A stretch of DNA of 64,000 nt from Shewanella electrodiphila (GCF_023283985.1 NZ_JAKIKU010000006.1:124001-188000); one strand, 5' to 3'. Shown: positions 46,302-56,056, counted from the stretch's first letter. A program made the numbers and translations. The notes: generated by a model from the sequence alone, not told the origin.

Positions 46302-46418
46302 GTGATTTTAGCCCTAACTAAATAAAATAAAAGAGCTTTACATAGACTTGGATATTATCCATACACTTGATTTTATGATGAAGAATCAAGTTTAAAACAA
46401 AATCTCTTGCAGGGAACA

Positions 46419-48554
46419 ATGATGAAAAAATTCAATTTTAATACTACTGCTAAAGCGGTATTTAGTGCTGGGCTTTTAGCCTTCGCGCTAACCGGCTGTG
46501 GCAGCGACGGAACTGACGGCGAAGATGGCGAAGATGGCACCGTTGGTAAGCCAATCGGCTCTGTAACCACTCTAACGAGCACGATTACCACTGCTAGTGT
46601 TGATGAAAGCCAATTTCTAACTGTTGATTTTAAGCTTGCTGACGCCAATGGCGTAGCTGTAACTGGTTTAACTCAAGCAGATATCGCCACTATTTCTTTT
46701 GGCCGCGTCGGTTCTGCTAATGAACCAGGTGAAGACGAAATCGTTAATCCAAGTATTGATAGACAAATCTGGTTAAGCTATTTCAATAAAGATAAAGGCG
46801 ACGGTTATTTTACTGGATCAAATTACTTTGATGGCAGTAAAAGTGAGTGTGAGGATTGTTTCGTTGATAATAATGATGGCAGTTACTCAATCACAATCGA
46901 CCAAGCAATTGATACTTTAGAAAAGTATGAATACATGGCTGACGCTACCAATGGCGTTTACATGTCAATCAAGACATCCAACAACAATGCTCAAACTATC
47001 GTAGACAATAGTTTTTTCTACTGGGTACCAGCTACTGATGTTGAAGTTGAAAAGCCACTTCAAATTTTAGCAAATTCTGACTGTCAAACTTGTCATAGAG
47101 CAGATCAAGCAGGCGAACTCTCTATGCATGGCAGTAAACACGTAACGGAAGAAGCTTGTTCTTTCTGTCATACAGATTATAACAGTTATAGTAAGCAAGA
47201 CACTGATGCAGATGGAACCCCAATTGGTGATGCTTACGAATATGATGGTTCGATTAAAGGTATGGTTCATAGTATTCATACTACGGCTAACTTCTCAGAT
47301 GACGGTGTATACCCACAAATGACGTCAAACTGTTTGACTTGTCATAATCCGAATGAAGATTTTAACCTAACTGATAGCTGGAAAGCTGATATTGATACCA
47401 CTGCATGTTGGAGCTGTCACAGCCCTAGCCCTGCTGCTGAAGCGGCTGGTGTTCCAAAATCACATAGGCAAGGAAATAATTGTCTAGATTGTCATACAAG
47501 TGAAGGCAGTGGTCGCAGTACAGAAGAAGCTCATTATGATTTGAACAGTAACTTCTTAGCAACTGCGCTAAAAGTTGAGTTTTCATCGATGACAGTTGCT
47601 GATGATGAATCAGAAATTAAAGTTAATTTCACCGTTAAAAATGGTGATGAATTAGTAGCAATAAATCAAATTGATCCACGCCCTTACCAATACGGTGGCT
47701 TTAATAGTGCAATCGTTATCAATGGTGTACTGACTGATGACTTCTTGGTTAATTACCAAAAAGTAGGTTATGACACATTTGCTGAAGAAGCTGATGGCTC
47801 AATTACAGCGACTATTAGTGCTGCTGACTTTGAAATCGCGACATTAATAGATGCTGGATCTACTATTGTACTAAGCAGCCAATTACATGTTTGTTCTGGC
47901 AAAGGTGTGGTTGAATATTGTGATGCTGATGATTTAGATGCGGGTGACCAAGATGCTCCATACGTAACGTCTGATACTTACTACTTCAATTTAGATGGTA
48001 GTTCAGTGGTTGAATCTCCACGTATGCAGCATGCTGAAATGGCTGATTGTCAACAATGTCATACAACGCAAATTACGCATCGTTATACCAATGATATTGA
48101 TGGTTGTGCATCATGTCATAATGGAACACGTGCAACATCAGGTGGCGAAGCATCTAACTTAGCAACTAAAGTTCATGATAAACATTATGTCTATGACTCA
48201 AGTGGATCTTTATTCTTTAAGAAAACTGAGTGTCAAGCTTGTCACGGCGATGATGGTTTCTCTATCCAAGGCATTGCTACTGATGCAGCTCCCGTAGCAT
48301 TTGGTAAAGATGATGTTGGCCTGTTAGTTGTGTCTCCTCAATCAGCAGCTTGTTTAAGTTGTCACGTACCTCCTTACGGATTAAGTGAATCAACAATTAG
48401 CCACATTGAAACTAATGGCGGTGTAGTTGGAACAATCGATAGTCTAGGTGTACCAGAGGCGGATTATGACGCATTAAATGTGATAGAGACTTGCTCTACT
48501 TGTCACAACGATAGTCAGATCCTTGAAGCACACTCCGACTGGGGTGGACAATAA
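46419..48554 (+). CDS. omcA: OmcA-position decaheme outer-membrane cytochrome c lipoprotein
   Basis: Predicted surface-exposed terminal reductase of 711 residues. Start ATG 46419, with AGGGA upstream. The signal MMKKFNFNTTAKA closely matches S. oneidensis OmcA; the lipobox Cys is 27 (LTGC, Gly at +2), followed by an Asp/Gly-rich linker. Ten CXXCH motifs lie at about 222, 247, 305, 330, 355 and 544, 563, 605, 645, 692, giving two pentaheme domains. Beta domains flank them; the second holds a CX8C pair (about C492/C501) as in MtrC/OmcA structures. The mature sequence is much more diverged from MR-1 OmcA than its neighbours are from theirs, so the symbol is by position and signal. Followed by a terminator. 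Confidence 0.85.
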   Translation: MMKKFNFNTTAKAVFSAGLLAFALTGCGSDGTDGEDGEDGTVGKPIGSVTTLTSTITTASVDESQFLTVDFKLADANGVAVTGLTQADIATISFGRVGSANEPGEDEIVNPSIDRQIWLSYFNKDKGDGYFTGSNYFDGSKSECEDCFVDNNDGSYSITIDQAIDTLEKYEYMADATNGVYMSIKTSNNNAQTIVDNSFFYWVPATDVEVEKPLQILANSDCQTCHRADQAGELSMHGSKHVTEEACSFCHTDYNSYSKQDTDADGTPIGDAYEYDGSIKGMVHSIHTTANFSDDGVYPQMTSNCLTCHNPNEDFNLTDSWKADIDTTACWSCHSPSPAAEAAGVPKSHRQGNNCLDCHTSEGSGRSTEEAHYDLNSNFLATALKVEFSSMTVADDESEIKVNFTVKNGDELVAINQIDPRPYQYGGFNSAIVINGVLTDDFLVNYQKVGYDTFAEEADGSITATISAADFEIATLIDAGSTIVLSSQLHVCSGKGVVEYCDADDLDAGDQDAPYVTSDTYYFNLDGSSVVESPRMQHAEMADCQQCHTTQITHRYTNDIDGCASCHNGTRATSGGEASNLATKVHDKHYVYDSSGSLFFKKTECQACHGDDGFSIQGIATDAAPVAFGKDDVGLLVVSPQSAACLSCHVPPYGLSESTISHIETNGGVVGTIDSLGVPEADYDALNVIETCSTCHNDSQILEAHSDWGGQ

Positions 48555-48571
48555 AGGTTAGCTAGCAATAC

Positions 48572-48600
48572 AAAGAGTCGCCACCGTGCGGCTCTTTTTT
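48572..48600 (+). terminator. Terminator after omcA
   Basis: Ten-base stem AAAGAGTCGC/GCGGCTCTTT (one G-T pair), six-base loop, T run. It makes omcA a separate unit from mtrCAB. Confidence 0.87.
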
Positions 48601-48658
48601 GCTTTAAGCCAATAAAAACAAGGTTTACTTGAGAAAATGTATACCTCTTTAGAAATAG

Positions 48659-48674
48659 ACTGATCTGCTTCACA
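48659..48674. promoter_or_regulatory. CRP-type site before mtrC
   Basis: ACTGA, six bases, TCACA, with the same AATAG-N3-GATCT-N3-TCACAGT frame as before omcA. It lies about 160 bases before the mtrC start. Confidence 0.6.
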
Positions 48675-48832
48675 GTATCAGTCTAGGTTTAAAGATTTTT
48701 CTCTGATTGTGGATTAACCTTGTATTTGATGAATTTAAAACCCAAAAAGCTAAATTGACTCAAGAGACTACGTATCTCGGCAATACAAATAGCCAAGTCA
48801 AATTTATGCAATGTCTTATTACGCAGGGACAA

Positions 48833-50809
48833 ATGATGAACAAGAAAAATTCTAAAATAGCACTGATGCTTGTAGCAAGTGCAGTCAGCGTAGCCTTAAC
48901 AGGCTGTGGCAGTGACGGTGATGATGGTAAAGATGGTAACCCTGGTCTTCCAGGCGGTACTCCAGCTGAAGCAATTGAGCAGCTTAACCTAGAAGTCCTT
49001 TCTGTTACTTATGAAAATGACAACCCTACCATTAAAGTTTACGCAACTAATGAAGATGATGAGCCTGTTGTTGGTCTTTCTTCGTTTGAAGTTAAAAAAG
49101 TCGCTCAGCTGATTCCTGCTGGAGCTACAGGTGCAGGTAATAGTGCAGAATGGCAATCAATAGGTTCTCAAAGTTCTTTTACCGATAATAAAAATGGTAG
49201 CTACAACTTTACCATTGAAACTGAAGGTTACAATGCAGAACTAACCCAGCGTTATAACTTGATTGCTAAAGCTGGCACACTTTTAGATGGCGTTACAGAA
49301 GTCCCTCATACAGAGCTTTCTCAAGACTTTAGTGGTGAAGGTTATGATGCGCTTTACACTAAAAATATTGTATCTCACGAAGTATGTACCAAATGTCATG
49401 CTGAAGGTGAACCAATTACCACTCGACATAGCAGTTACTATACTCAAGAAACCTGTGCAACTTGTCACTCGACGAACTTAAGTACTGAAAGTCAGTGGAA
49501 ACACCTTATTCACAATATTCATAATAGTAATAAGTCATTTACAGATAAAAATGACAAAGAATATACAGGTGTTGAAGCAGAAGCTCTGATTCAAAATAAC
49601 TGTCAATCTTGTCACGTTGAGTCAGAAGAACTAACTGAATGGGGCAACTGGACTCGTATTCCAACAATGGAAACCTGTACAAGTTGTCACACTGGCATCG
49701 ATTTCGTCGCTGGTGAAGGTCACTCACAACAGTCAGATAACTCAAACTGTATTGCATGTCATAACGCGAGCTGGACTGAAGAAATCCACACAGGTGGTTT
49801 CGAACAGAAGAAAGCATTTATCGACATGTATGGTTTAACTTCTACCTTGATGGTTAACTCAGACAAAACAGCCACTATCTCAGTGACGATTACTGATGCT
49901 GCTGGCAGCGCTGTTGATGCATCAACATTAGTAAGCAAGATTCAACGTATTGAAACGATCACTAACGTTGGTCCTAACTTCCCAATAATGGGTTACAACG
50001 CAAGCCCAGGAAATGGACAAGCAAAAGTTGCTTACGATTTAGTACGTAATGGCGAACTTGGCGAAAACGTTTCTGTTGAAGCTGGTGCACTACAGTACAC
50101 CTTACCGGTTCTTCCATTTGGAGAATACTCACCTGCTGGCATCCAAGACACAGATACCGCCTTTACCTTCATTGGTTTAGAAATGTGTAACGATGGCACT
50201 GCTGCAGTTGATTGTGGCGATGATATCGCAACTACAAGTATGAAAGCTGACTTAGTATTCGGTACGCTTTCAGGTGAAGCAGCTAGTATGCGTCACACTG
50301 ATTCAGTTGCATTCAATACGTGTGAAAACTGTCACGGCGAAACATTTGAGATACACAAAGGCTACCATGCAGGCTTTATCATGACTGAGCAATTAGGTCG
50401 TGAAAATGCAGATGGTGAAGTGATTGTCGGTGTTGATGGTTGTGTGACTTGTCATACTCCAGACGGTACTTACGCTTCAGGTGGAAACCAAGGTGCACTT
50501 GAAATGAAACTTCACAGTGTTCATGGTGAGCAAGATATCATCAGTGATTGTACCCAGTGTCATAATGACTTCAATCTTGATGCGTTCAAACTGAAAGGTG
50601 CATTAGCGACTTCAGCTGGTGAATACACCACTCCAATCACTGCTACTTGTGCTTCTTGTCATGGTTTTGACGAAATTAAAGCGCATGCTGAAGGCCAAGG
50701 TGGCGTTGTGAACGGTACTTACGAAGATGCCAACGCATCTGCTCAAGTCGAGTTCTGTATGGGTTGTCATAAACCTACCATTTTCGATCACACCGCGGTG
50801 AACATGTAA
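48833..50809 (+). CDS. mtrC: MtrC, outer-membrane decaheme cytochrome c
   Basis: Surface terminal reductase of the Mtr conduit; it passes electrons to Fe(III)/Mn(IV) minerals and flavins. Start ATG 48833 (658 residues; MR-1 671), with CAGGGACAA before it. Longer upstream reading to 48707 is not supported. Lipobox Cys25 (LTGC) is followed by an Asp/Gly linker. CXXCH motifs are at about 185, 208, 257, 282, 306 and 497, 537, 573, 606, 642. The CX8C pair is C452/C461. Segments such as [26 protein letters not shown] and [16 protein letters not shown] are near-identical to MR-1 MtrC. It heads the mtrCAB operon. Confidence 0.97.
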   Translation: MMNKKNSKIALMLVASAVSVALTGCGSDGDDGKDGNPGLPGGTPAEAIEQLNLEVLSVTYENDNPTIKVYATNEDDEPVVGLSSFEVKKVAQLIPAGATGAGNSAEWQSIGSQSSFTDNKNGSYNFTIETEGYNAELTQRYNLIAKAGTLLDGVTEVPHTELSQDFSGEGYDALYTKNIVSHEVCTKCHAEGEPITTRHSSYYTQETCATCHSTNLSTESQWKHLIHNIHNSNKSFTDKNDKEYTGVEAEALIQNNCQSCHVESEELTEWGNWTRIPTMETCTSCHTGIDFVAGEGHSQQSDNSNCIACHNASWTEEIHTGGFEQKKAFIDMYGLTSTLMVNSDKTATISVTITDAAGSAVDASTLVSKIQRIETITNVGPNFPIMGYNASPGNGQAKVAYDLVRNGELGENVSVEAGALQYTLPVLPFGEYSPAGIQDTDTAFTFIGLEMCNDGTAAVDCGDDIATTSMKADLVFGTLSGEAASMRHTDSVAFNTCENCHGETFEIHKGYHAGFIMTEQLGRENADGEVIVGVDGCVTCHTPDGTYASGGNQGALEMKLHSVHGEQDIISDCTQCHNDFNLDAFKLKGALATSAGEYTTPITATCASCHGFDEIKAHAEGQGGVVNGTYEDANASAQVEFCMGCHKPTIFDHTAVNM

Positions 50810-50818
50810 TTTACTGTT

Positions 50819-50842
50819 AAGGGAGGAGCTTGCTTCTCCCTT
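50819..50842 (+). other. Intercistronic hairpin between mtrC and mtrA
   Basis: Eleven-base stem AAGGGAGGAGC/GCTTCTCCCTT (one G-U pair) with two unpaired bases, followed by TCATTACA rather than a full T run. It could be a leaky terminator or an RNA-stability or processing element that sets the MtrC to MtrAB ratio. Confidence 0.7.
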
Positions 50843-50891
50843 TCATTACATAAATCACATCTACATCATGGATAGATTGGGAAGCCATACT

Positions 50892-51881
50892 ATGAAAATC
50901 AAAATGAAACTAAATTCTATAATCCCGACATTTGTAGCAGTTGTTATGCTATCTCTTGGGATGTCGCACTCGGCTTATGCGTCGAAGTGGGATGCTAAAA
51001 TGACCCCTGACGAAGTTGAAGCTGTTCTAGATAAGAAATTTGAAGAAGGCAGCTACTCTCCTAAAGGTGCCGACTCTTGTCTGATGTGTCACAGACGTTC
51101 TGAAAAAGTCATGGATATCTTTAAAGGTGTTCACGGCGCTATTGAATCGTCAAAGAGTCCAATGGCAGGCCTTCAATGTGAAGCATGTCACGGCCCAATG
51201 GGTAAACATAACCGTGGTGGTAACGAACCAGTTATCGCTTTTGGCCCTGATTCTACCCTAGCGCCAGAGAAACAAAACAGTGTTTGTATGGGGTGTCACT
51301 TAGACGATGACCGCATGTCTTGGAATACTAGCCATCACGATAATGCCGATGTTGCTTGTGCTTCTTGTCACAGTGTCCATACCGCTAACGACCCTATTCT
51401 GTCTAAAAAGACAGAGATGGAAGTGTGTACTAGCTGTCATACAAAACAAAAAACAGACATGAATAAGCGCTCAAGTCATCCAATGCAATGGAATCAAATG
51501 ACTTGTAGTGATTGTCATAATCCACATGGAAGCATGGCTGATTCAGACTTGGTTAAACCAAGTGTGAACGAGACTTGTTATACATGTCACGCTGAAAAAC
51601 GTGGACCTAAACTTTGGGAGCACGCACCAGTAACTGAAAACTGTGTAACGTGTCATAACCCACATGGTTCAGTGAATGAAGGAATGCTTAAGACTCGTGC
51701 TCCACAACTATGTCAGCAATGTCATGCCAGTGATGGTCATGCAAGCAATGCTTACTTAGGGAACACAGGAATGGGTTCTAATGTTGGTGATAATGCCTTT
51801 ACTGGTGGACGCAGTTGCTTAAATTGTCATAGCCAAGTACATGGTTCTAACCACCCTTCTGGCAAATTACTTCAGCGTTAA
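50892..51881 (+). CDS. mtrA: MtrA, periplasmic decaheme cytochrome c
   Basis: Decaheme wire inside the MtrB barrel that moves electrons from periplasmic carriers to MtrC. I chose the ATG at 50892 (329 residues; MR-1 333); an earlier in-frame ATG at 50868 is possible. The signal peptide ends at AYA-SKWD. Ten CXXCH motifs are present (CLMCH, CEACH, CMGCH, CASCH, CTSCH, CSDCH, CYTCH, CVTCH, CQQCH, CLNCH). Long stretches such as [20 protein letters not shown] match MR-1 MtrA. Twelve bases separate it from mtrB. Confidence 0.98.
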   Translation: MKIKMKLNSIIPTFVAVVMLSLGMSHSAYASKWDAKMTPDEVEAVLDKKFEEGSYSPKGADSCLMCHRRSEKVMDIFKGVHGAIESSKSPMAGLQCEACHGPMGKHNRGGNEPVIAFGPDSTLAPEKQNSVCMGCHLDDDRMSWNTSHHDNADVACASCHSVHTANDPILSKKTEMEVCTSCHTKQKTDMNKRSSHPMQWNQMTCSDCHNPHGSMADSDLVKPSVNETCYTCHAEKRGPKLWEHAPVTENCVTCHNPHGSVNEGMLKTRAPQLCQQCHASDGHASNAYLGNTGMGSNVGDNAFTGGRSCLNCHSQVHGSNHPSGKLLQR

Positions 51882-51893
51882 GGATGTACGACT

Positions 51894-53981
51894 ATGAAAT
51901 TTAAACTGAATATAATCACCTTAGCGTTAGTTGCCAATGCAGGATTTGCAATGGCAGCAGATGGTTACGGTGTAGGCAGTGCCAATACTGACAAAGTCAA
52001 ATTCGACAAGTGGGTTTGTAAAGGTTGTGCAGTAGAAACTGGCGTAACAGGTAGTGTTGGCGTGGGTGTTGGTTACAACAGCGAAGATGACATTCATTCA
52101 GCTAACGCATTTGGCAGCGACAATGAGTTTGCACCTAAGCTAGATGCTGATGTGAATTACATTGGCGAGTCTGGTTACCGTGCAAAAGTTGAAGCGACTG
52201 ACTTAGGTCTTGATAACGGTCGTTTAGACGTGAATGTCGGTAAGCTTGGTCAGTACAACCTGAACCTAAACTACCGCTCTATTGCAACGTACGACTCAAA
52301 TAGTGTTGTATCACCGTACAGTGGTATTGGAGGCTCAGACTTAACTTTACCCGATAACTGGCAAACAGCGGGTTCAACTGACGGTATGACTGAGTTATAC
52401 AGCAGCCTTAATCCATTTGAGCTTTCGCTTAAACGTGAACGTGCAGGTTTGGGTTTTGAATACCAAACAGAATCAATGTTCACTACTTACGTGAATTATC
52501 AGCGTGAAGAAAAAACTGGTATTAAGACAGCATCAGGTAGCTTCTTCAATCAGTCAATGATGATTGCTGAACCAGTTGATTACACCACTGATACCATTAA
52601 TGCTGGTATTAAGTTTAGCGGTAAAAATTGGTTTACGAGCTTAAATTACGATGGCTCTATCTTTAAAAATGATAATGCCCAATTAAGTTACGATAATGCC
52701 TTTAACCCGACATTTGGTGCACAAACCCGTGGTTATATGGCACTTGATCCAGACAATGAGTCACATATTGTGTCTCTGCTTGGTCAATATACTGAAAACG
52801 GCACAGCAGTCAGTGGCCGTTTGATGTTTGGACAGATGAGTCAAGATCAAGACGTTGTCACTTCAGGTTATGGTTACAGTGTGCCAACAGAATCTGTTGA
52901 TGCAAAAGTTGACCTAACTGGCATGACGTTAAAAGCCGTGTCCCGAATCAATCGCAGTGTCCGTGTATCTGGTAGTTACGACTACTCAGATCGCGAAAAC
53001 AACACCAATATTGAAGAGTGGACTCAAATCAGCATCAACGATGTAAACGGTCAAGTGGCATACAACACCCCTTATGATCAAACAACACATCGCGCTAAGT
53101 TAGCAGCTGATTACCGCATTAGCCGCGGAATGAAGCTTGATGGTGGTGTCGATTACAAACGTGATGAACGTAGTTACTCAGAGCGTGAAGTGACCGAAGA
53201 AAGCACCCTTTGGGCTCGTTACCGCGTCAACAGTTTTGAAAACTGGGATATGTGGGTAAAAGGGAGTTACGGTAACCGTGACGGTTCTGATTACCAAGCA
53301 TCTGAGTGGACATCATCTGAAAATAACGACCTATTACGTAAATATTACCTAGCAGATCGTGATCGCAGCATGGTAGAAGCGCGCGTAAGCCATACCCCTA
53401 TTGAAGCATTAACTGTTGATTTAGGCGTGCGCTATGCACTAGATGACTATACTGATACTGAAATTGGCTTAACTGAGTCAAAAGACACCAGTTACGATAT
53501 CAATGTAAACTACATGTTCAATAAAGATGTCATGTTGAATGCGTTCTATAACCACCAGGTTATTGAATCACAACAATCAGGTAGCAGCACTTTCTCAGGT
53601 CCAACTTGGCAAGCTGATATCGAAGACACTATTGATGTAGTAGGCGCTAACTTAAGTTATAACAACTTAATGGATAGCCGCTTACGTTTAGGTTTAGATT
53701 ACACCTATTCAGAATCTGACAGTAACACTCAAGTTCGCCAAGGCGTTACGGGTGATTACGGTGATTACTTTGCCAAAGTACATAATGTTAATTTATATGG
53801 TCAATACCAAGCCACTGAAAAAATGGCTGTACGTTTAGATTATAAAATTGAAAAGTACTTAGACAATGATGCAGCAAATGATATCGCACCTGATAATATT
53901 TGGAATGTCATGACCTTTGGCAGCAATAGCCATGATTATACTGCTCACATGATAATGCTAAGCGTTAACTACAAGTTATAA
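51894..53981 (+). CDS. mtrB: MtrB, outer-membrane beta-barrel of the Mtr conduit
   Basis: 26-strand barrel that sheathes MtrA and positions MtrC; 695 residues (MR-1 697). The signal peptide ends at AMAADG (about 21). The N-terminal CXXC motif C42-C45 (VCKGC), a known feature of MtrB, is kept. Barrel segments such as NQSMMIAEPVDYTTDTI, WDMWVKGSYGNRDGS and VRQGVTGDYGDYFAKVHN match MR-1 MtrB. The C-terminal strand ends in the expected hydrophobic form (MLSVNYKL). Last gene of the operon, closed by a terminator. Confidence 0.98.
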   Translation: MKFKLNIITLALVANAGFAMAADGYGVGSANTDKVKFDKWVCKGCAVETGVTGSVGVGVGYNSEDDIHSANAFGSDNEFAPKLDADVNYIGESGYRAKVEATDLGLDNGRLDVNVGKLGQYNLNLNYRSIATYDSNSVVSPYSGIGGSDLTLPDNWQTAGSTDGMTELYSSLNPFELSLKRERAGLGFEYQTESMFTTYVNYQREEKTGIKTASGSFFNQSMMIAEPVDYTTDTINAGIKFSGKNWFTSLNYDGSIFKNDNAQLSYDNAFNPTFGAQTRGYMALDPDNESHIVSLLGQYTENGTAVSGRLMFGQMSQDQDVVTSGYGYSVPTESVDAKVDLTGMTLKAVSRINRSVRVSGSYDYSDRENNTNIEEWTQISINDVNGQVAYNTPYDQTTHRAKLAADYRISRGMKLDGGVDYKRDERSYSEREVTEESTLWARYRVNSFENWDMWVKGSYGNRDGSDYQASEWTSSENNDLLRKYYLADRDRSMVEARVSHTPIEALTVDLGVRYALDDYTDTEIGLTESKDTSYDINVNYMFNKDVMLNAFYNHQVIESQQSGSSTFSGPTWQADIEDTIDVVGANLSYNNLMDSRLRLGLDYTYSESDSNTQVRQGVTGDYGDYFAKVHNVNLYGQYQATEKMAVRLDYKIEKYLDNDAANDIAPDNIWNVMTFGSNSHDYTAHMIMLSVNYKL

Positions 53982-53999
53982 GCAACGCATTAATTGATT

Positions 54000-54027
54000 A
54001 AAAGCCTGCATTTTTGCAGGCTTTTTT
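54000..54027 (+). terminator. Terminator of mtrCAB
   Basis: Nine-base stem AAAGCCTGC/GCAGGCTTT and a T run, 20 bases after the mtrB stop. Confidence 0.9.
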
Positions 54028-54163
54028 GTTGTAAAACACTTTCTATTTGTGCCCTCTTTCGCAAATACCAACAAATAACTCGATATTGCTAAATTAACAA
54101 AAGCTATTCTAAGCGATGTCTATTAAAATTTACTTTTAAGTGACTTAGTAGACTCAAGATATC

Positions 54164-54742
54164 ATGCAAAAAAAACACCTTATTCTATCAGGCTTAGCAG
54201 GTTCTTTATTGGCTATGCCAGCGTATGCTTCAACCACATCAATGGCAAATGACAGTATTCTCATTTTGATTGCCTTAATGGCTTTCTCATTTATTAATGC
54301 CATCCTACAAGCCTGTTGTTACTTCTCTGGTCAATATGTGCAATCTTCATTTAGTCAAAAACATGTCACAGTTTCGTTATTGTTTCCACTTGCTGCCCTT
54401 ATAGGCTTTGTAAGCCAGTACGAATCATTTGCACAATTTGTACTGTATTTGGGCGCGGTTGTGCTGTCTATTGGTACTGCACTTATCCCTATGCCATTAA
54501 CGAATAAGAAGTCCCCATCGCGTCTCTCGACGTTAATTTTACTGACTGGGGCCATTGTCATATTACCCTTGAGCATTATCGTCGCACCTATCAGCATTTT
54601 TTCTATTGCTTTGTGTCATATTGGGCTTAAACAAACTGACATACCGCCTTTCGCTAAGTTCGCGACTGTATTGACTTTATTAACCAGTTACGGTTTATTG
54701 TTTTACTGGCTTTATCAATTAATAACTCAGGTAATGAGTTAA
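54164..54742 (+). CDS. Unrecognised inner-membrane protein downstream of mtrB
   Basis: Protein of 192 residues that I do not recognise beyond its occurrence, as I recall, beside mtrB in Shewanella. A signal-like N-terminus (about 1-23, ending AYAST) is followed by four hydrophobic segments (about 30-52, 68-85, 90-112, 120-150) and a last one near 165-188. No heme motif, metal motif or catalytic signature is seen. It sits between the mtrB terminator and cdaR, 25 bases before the latter, so it may be transcribed with cdaR rather than with mtr. Confidence 0.75.
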   Translation: MQKKHLILSGLAGSLLAMPAYASTTSMANDSILILIALMAFSFINAILQACCYFSGQYVQSSFSQKHVTVSLLFPLAALIGFVSQYESFAQFVLYLGAVVLSIGTALIPMPLTNKKSPSRLSTLILLTGAIVILPLSIIVAPISIFSIALCHIGLKQTDIPPFAKFATVLTLLTSYGLLFYWLYQLITQVMS

Positions 54743-54767
54743 TTTTGCAACTTCTCTGAGTGGACAT

Positions 54768-55919
54768 ATGTATGTAATTGACAGTGCAATCGCCAACAGG
54801 ATTGTAGACAGAACAATGAAAATTATTGGGCATAATATCAATGTGATGAATGCCCAAGGCGTTATTTTAGGTTCTGGCTCTAATGAGCGAATAGGCTCAA
54901 TACATGAAGGTGCATTACTGGCAATTAGTCAAAACCGAAATGTTGAAATTAATCAAGATATTGCCCCAAGCTTACACGGGGTAAAGTCAGGGCTGAATTT
55001 ACCTCTGCACTATCAAGGTCAGATAGTGGGTGTCATTGGCATTACAGGTCAGCCTTGTGAATTAGCCCAATATGGCGAGTTATTAAAAATGACCGCTGAA
55101 ATGATTGTTGAACAAGCTAACTTGCAAGATCAATTACAATGGCAAAATAGACAGAAAGAAGAGTTCATTCTTCAACTGATCCGAGATGAAGATAAAGATG
55201 TCGATCAATTAACTCATTGGGGACATCAGTTAGGCATAGATATTACCGTTGAGCGTGTTGTCGCCATTATTGAAATAGAATCGGTCAAGCAGCAACAAGT
55301 TCACAATAATCAAGCGTTGAAACAAATCGTCCACTTACTGCAGCACCCAGATCGTAATAACCTGATTGCGATGACATCACTTAATCAGCTGGTCATTCTA
55401 AAACCCGCATACCTTAATGGTAAACAATGGGATCCGGAACTTGAGAGCCATCGAATAGATAAGCTGTTAAAGCGTATTCCTGCCAATATGGAATTAAACC
55501 TCAATATTTCACTTGGTCACTTTTTTATCGGTATTGAAGGCATTGCAAAATCGTATCGTACCGCGAAAGAGACCTTGGCTATTGGTAAAAGCTTAAACCC
55601 TGAATCCAGTAAGTATTTATATGAAGACTATGCCCTTCAAGTGATATTTACCGGCTTAAAACAACATTGGCGCGGTGATGCCTTGTCTGCCCCTTATTTA
55701 AAATTAGTTGAAGCAGACAAAAATGGTGTACTTCAAAAAACACTATCTGTTTATATTCAGCATATTGGCGATCATAAACAGTGTGCAGAAGTGCTGTTTA
55801 TTCATCGCAATACGCTCCGCTATCGATTAGATAAAATTCAGCAAATCACCGGAACAAATTTGCAAGAATTCCATCACTTACTTAATTTGTACCTTGGTCA
55901 AATCATGCATCAAGCTTAA
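54768..55919 (+). CDS. cdaR: CdaR/SdaR-type sugar diacid regulator
   Basis: Transcriptional activator of 383 residues. The N-terminal sugar-diacid-recognition domain (about 1-135) starts IDSAIANRIVDRTMKIIGHNINVMN. A middle region follows, then a C-terminal PucR-type helix-turn-helix (about 325-380: VLFIHRNTLRYRLDKIQQITG). In E. coli CdaR senses glycerate, glucarate or galactarate and activates their use. Here a GntP-type permease and glycerate kinase follow directly, which fits a glycerate regulon. Confidence 0.93.
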   Translation: MYVIDSAIANRIVDRTMKIIGHNINVMNAQGVILGSGSNERIGSIHEGALLAISQNRNVEINQDIAPSLHGVKSGLNLPLHYQGQIVGVIGITGQPCELAQYGELLKMTAEMIVEQANLQDQLQWQNRQKEEFILQLIRDEDKDVDQLTHWGHQLGIDITVERVVAIIEIESVKQQQVHNNQALKQIVHLLQHPDRNNLIAMTSLNQLVILKPAYLNGKQWDPELESHRIDKLLKRIPANMELNLNISLGHFFIGIEGIAKSYRTAKETLAIGKSLNPESSKYLYEDYALQVIFTGLKQHWRGDALSAPYLKLVEADKNGVLQKTLSVYIQHIGDHKQCAEVLFIHRNTLRYRLDKIQQITGTNLQEFHHLLNLYLGQIMHQA

Positions 55920-55997
55920 TGGCAGCAAAGTTAACACGTTAGCTTATTTCGTCAGTAAAACAGTCCAGTCCTTTTATTAACCATCTACATGTCAAAA

Positions 55998-56017
55998 ATA
56001 TGTGCATACGCACATAT
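55998..56017. promoter_or_regulatory. Palindrome 1 between cdaR and the GntP gene
   Basis: ATATGTGC, four bases, GCACATAT: perfect eight-base arms, about 115 bases before the permease start. Candidate CdaR operator; this is inference from position. Confidence 0.45.
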
Positions 56018-56042
56018 TTAAATCTTTATATCCATAAAAATC

Positions 56043-56056
56043 TGTTCAATTGAACA
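56043..56056. promoter_or_regulatory. Palindrome 2 between cdaR and the GntP gene
   Basis: Perfect 14-base palindrome TGTTCAATTGAACA, about 77 bases before the permease start. Confidence 0.4.

Larger units (their letters stand above)
45765..46418. other. About 650-base region between ffs and omcA
   Basis: No ORF or further RNA is supported. The region is AT-rich and holds two CRP-type sites (separate entries), so it appears to be the long regulatory region of the omcA-like gene. Confidence 0.6.

Noticed and set aside
46844..46853. Possible eleventh heme motif in the omcA-like protein (CEDC)
   Set aside because: It is followed by Phe instead of His, so it is not a CXXCH motif. It is more like the domain I cysteines of OmcA.
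48707..48832. N-terminal extension of mtrC
   Set aside because: Extra 42 codons would put the signal peptide in the interior of the protein. The ATG at 48833 has a good ribosome binding site and matches the MR-1 MtrC start.
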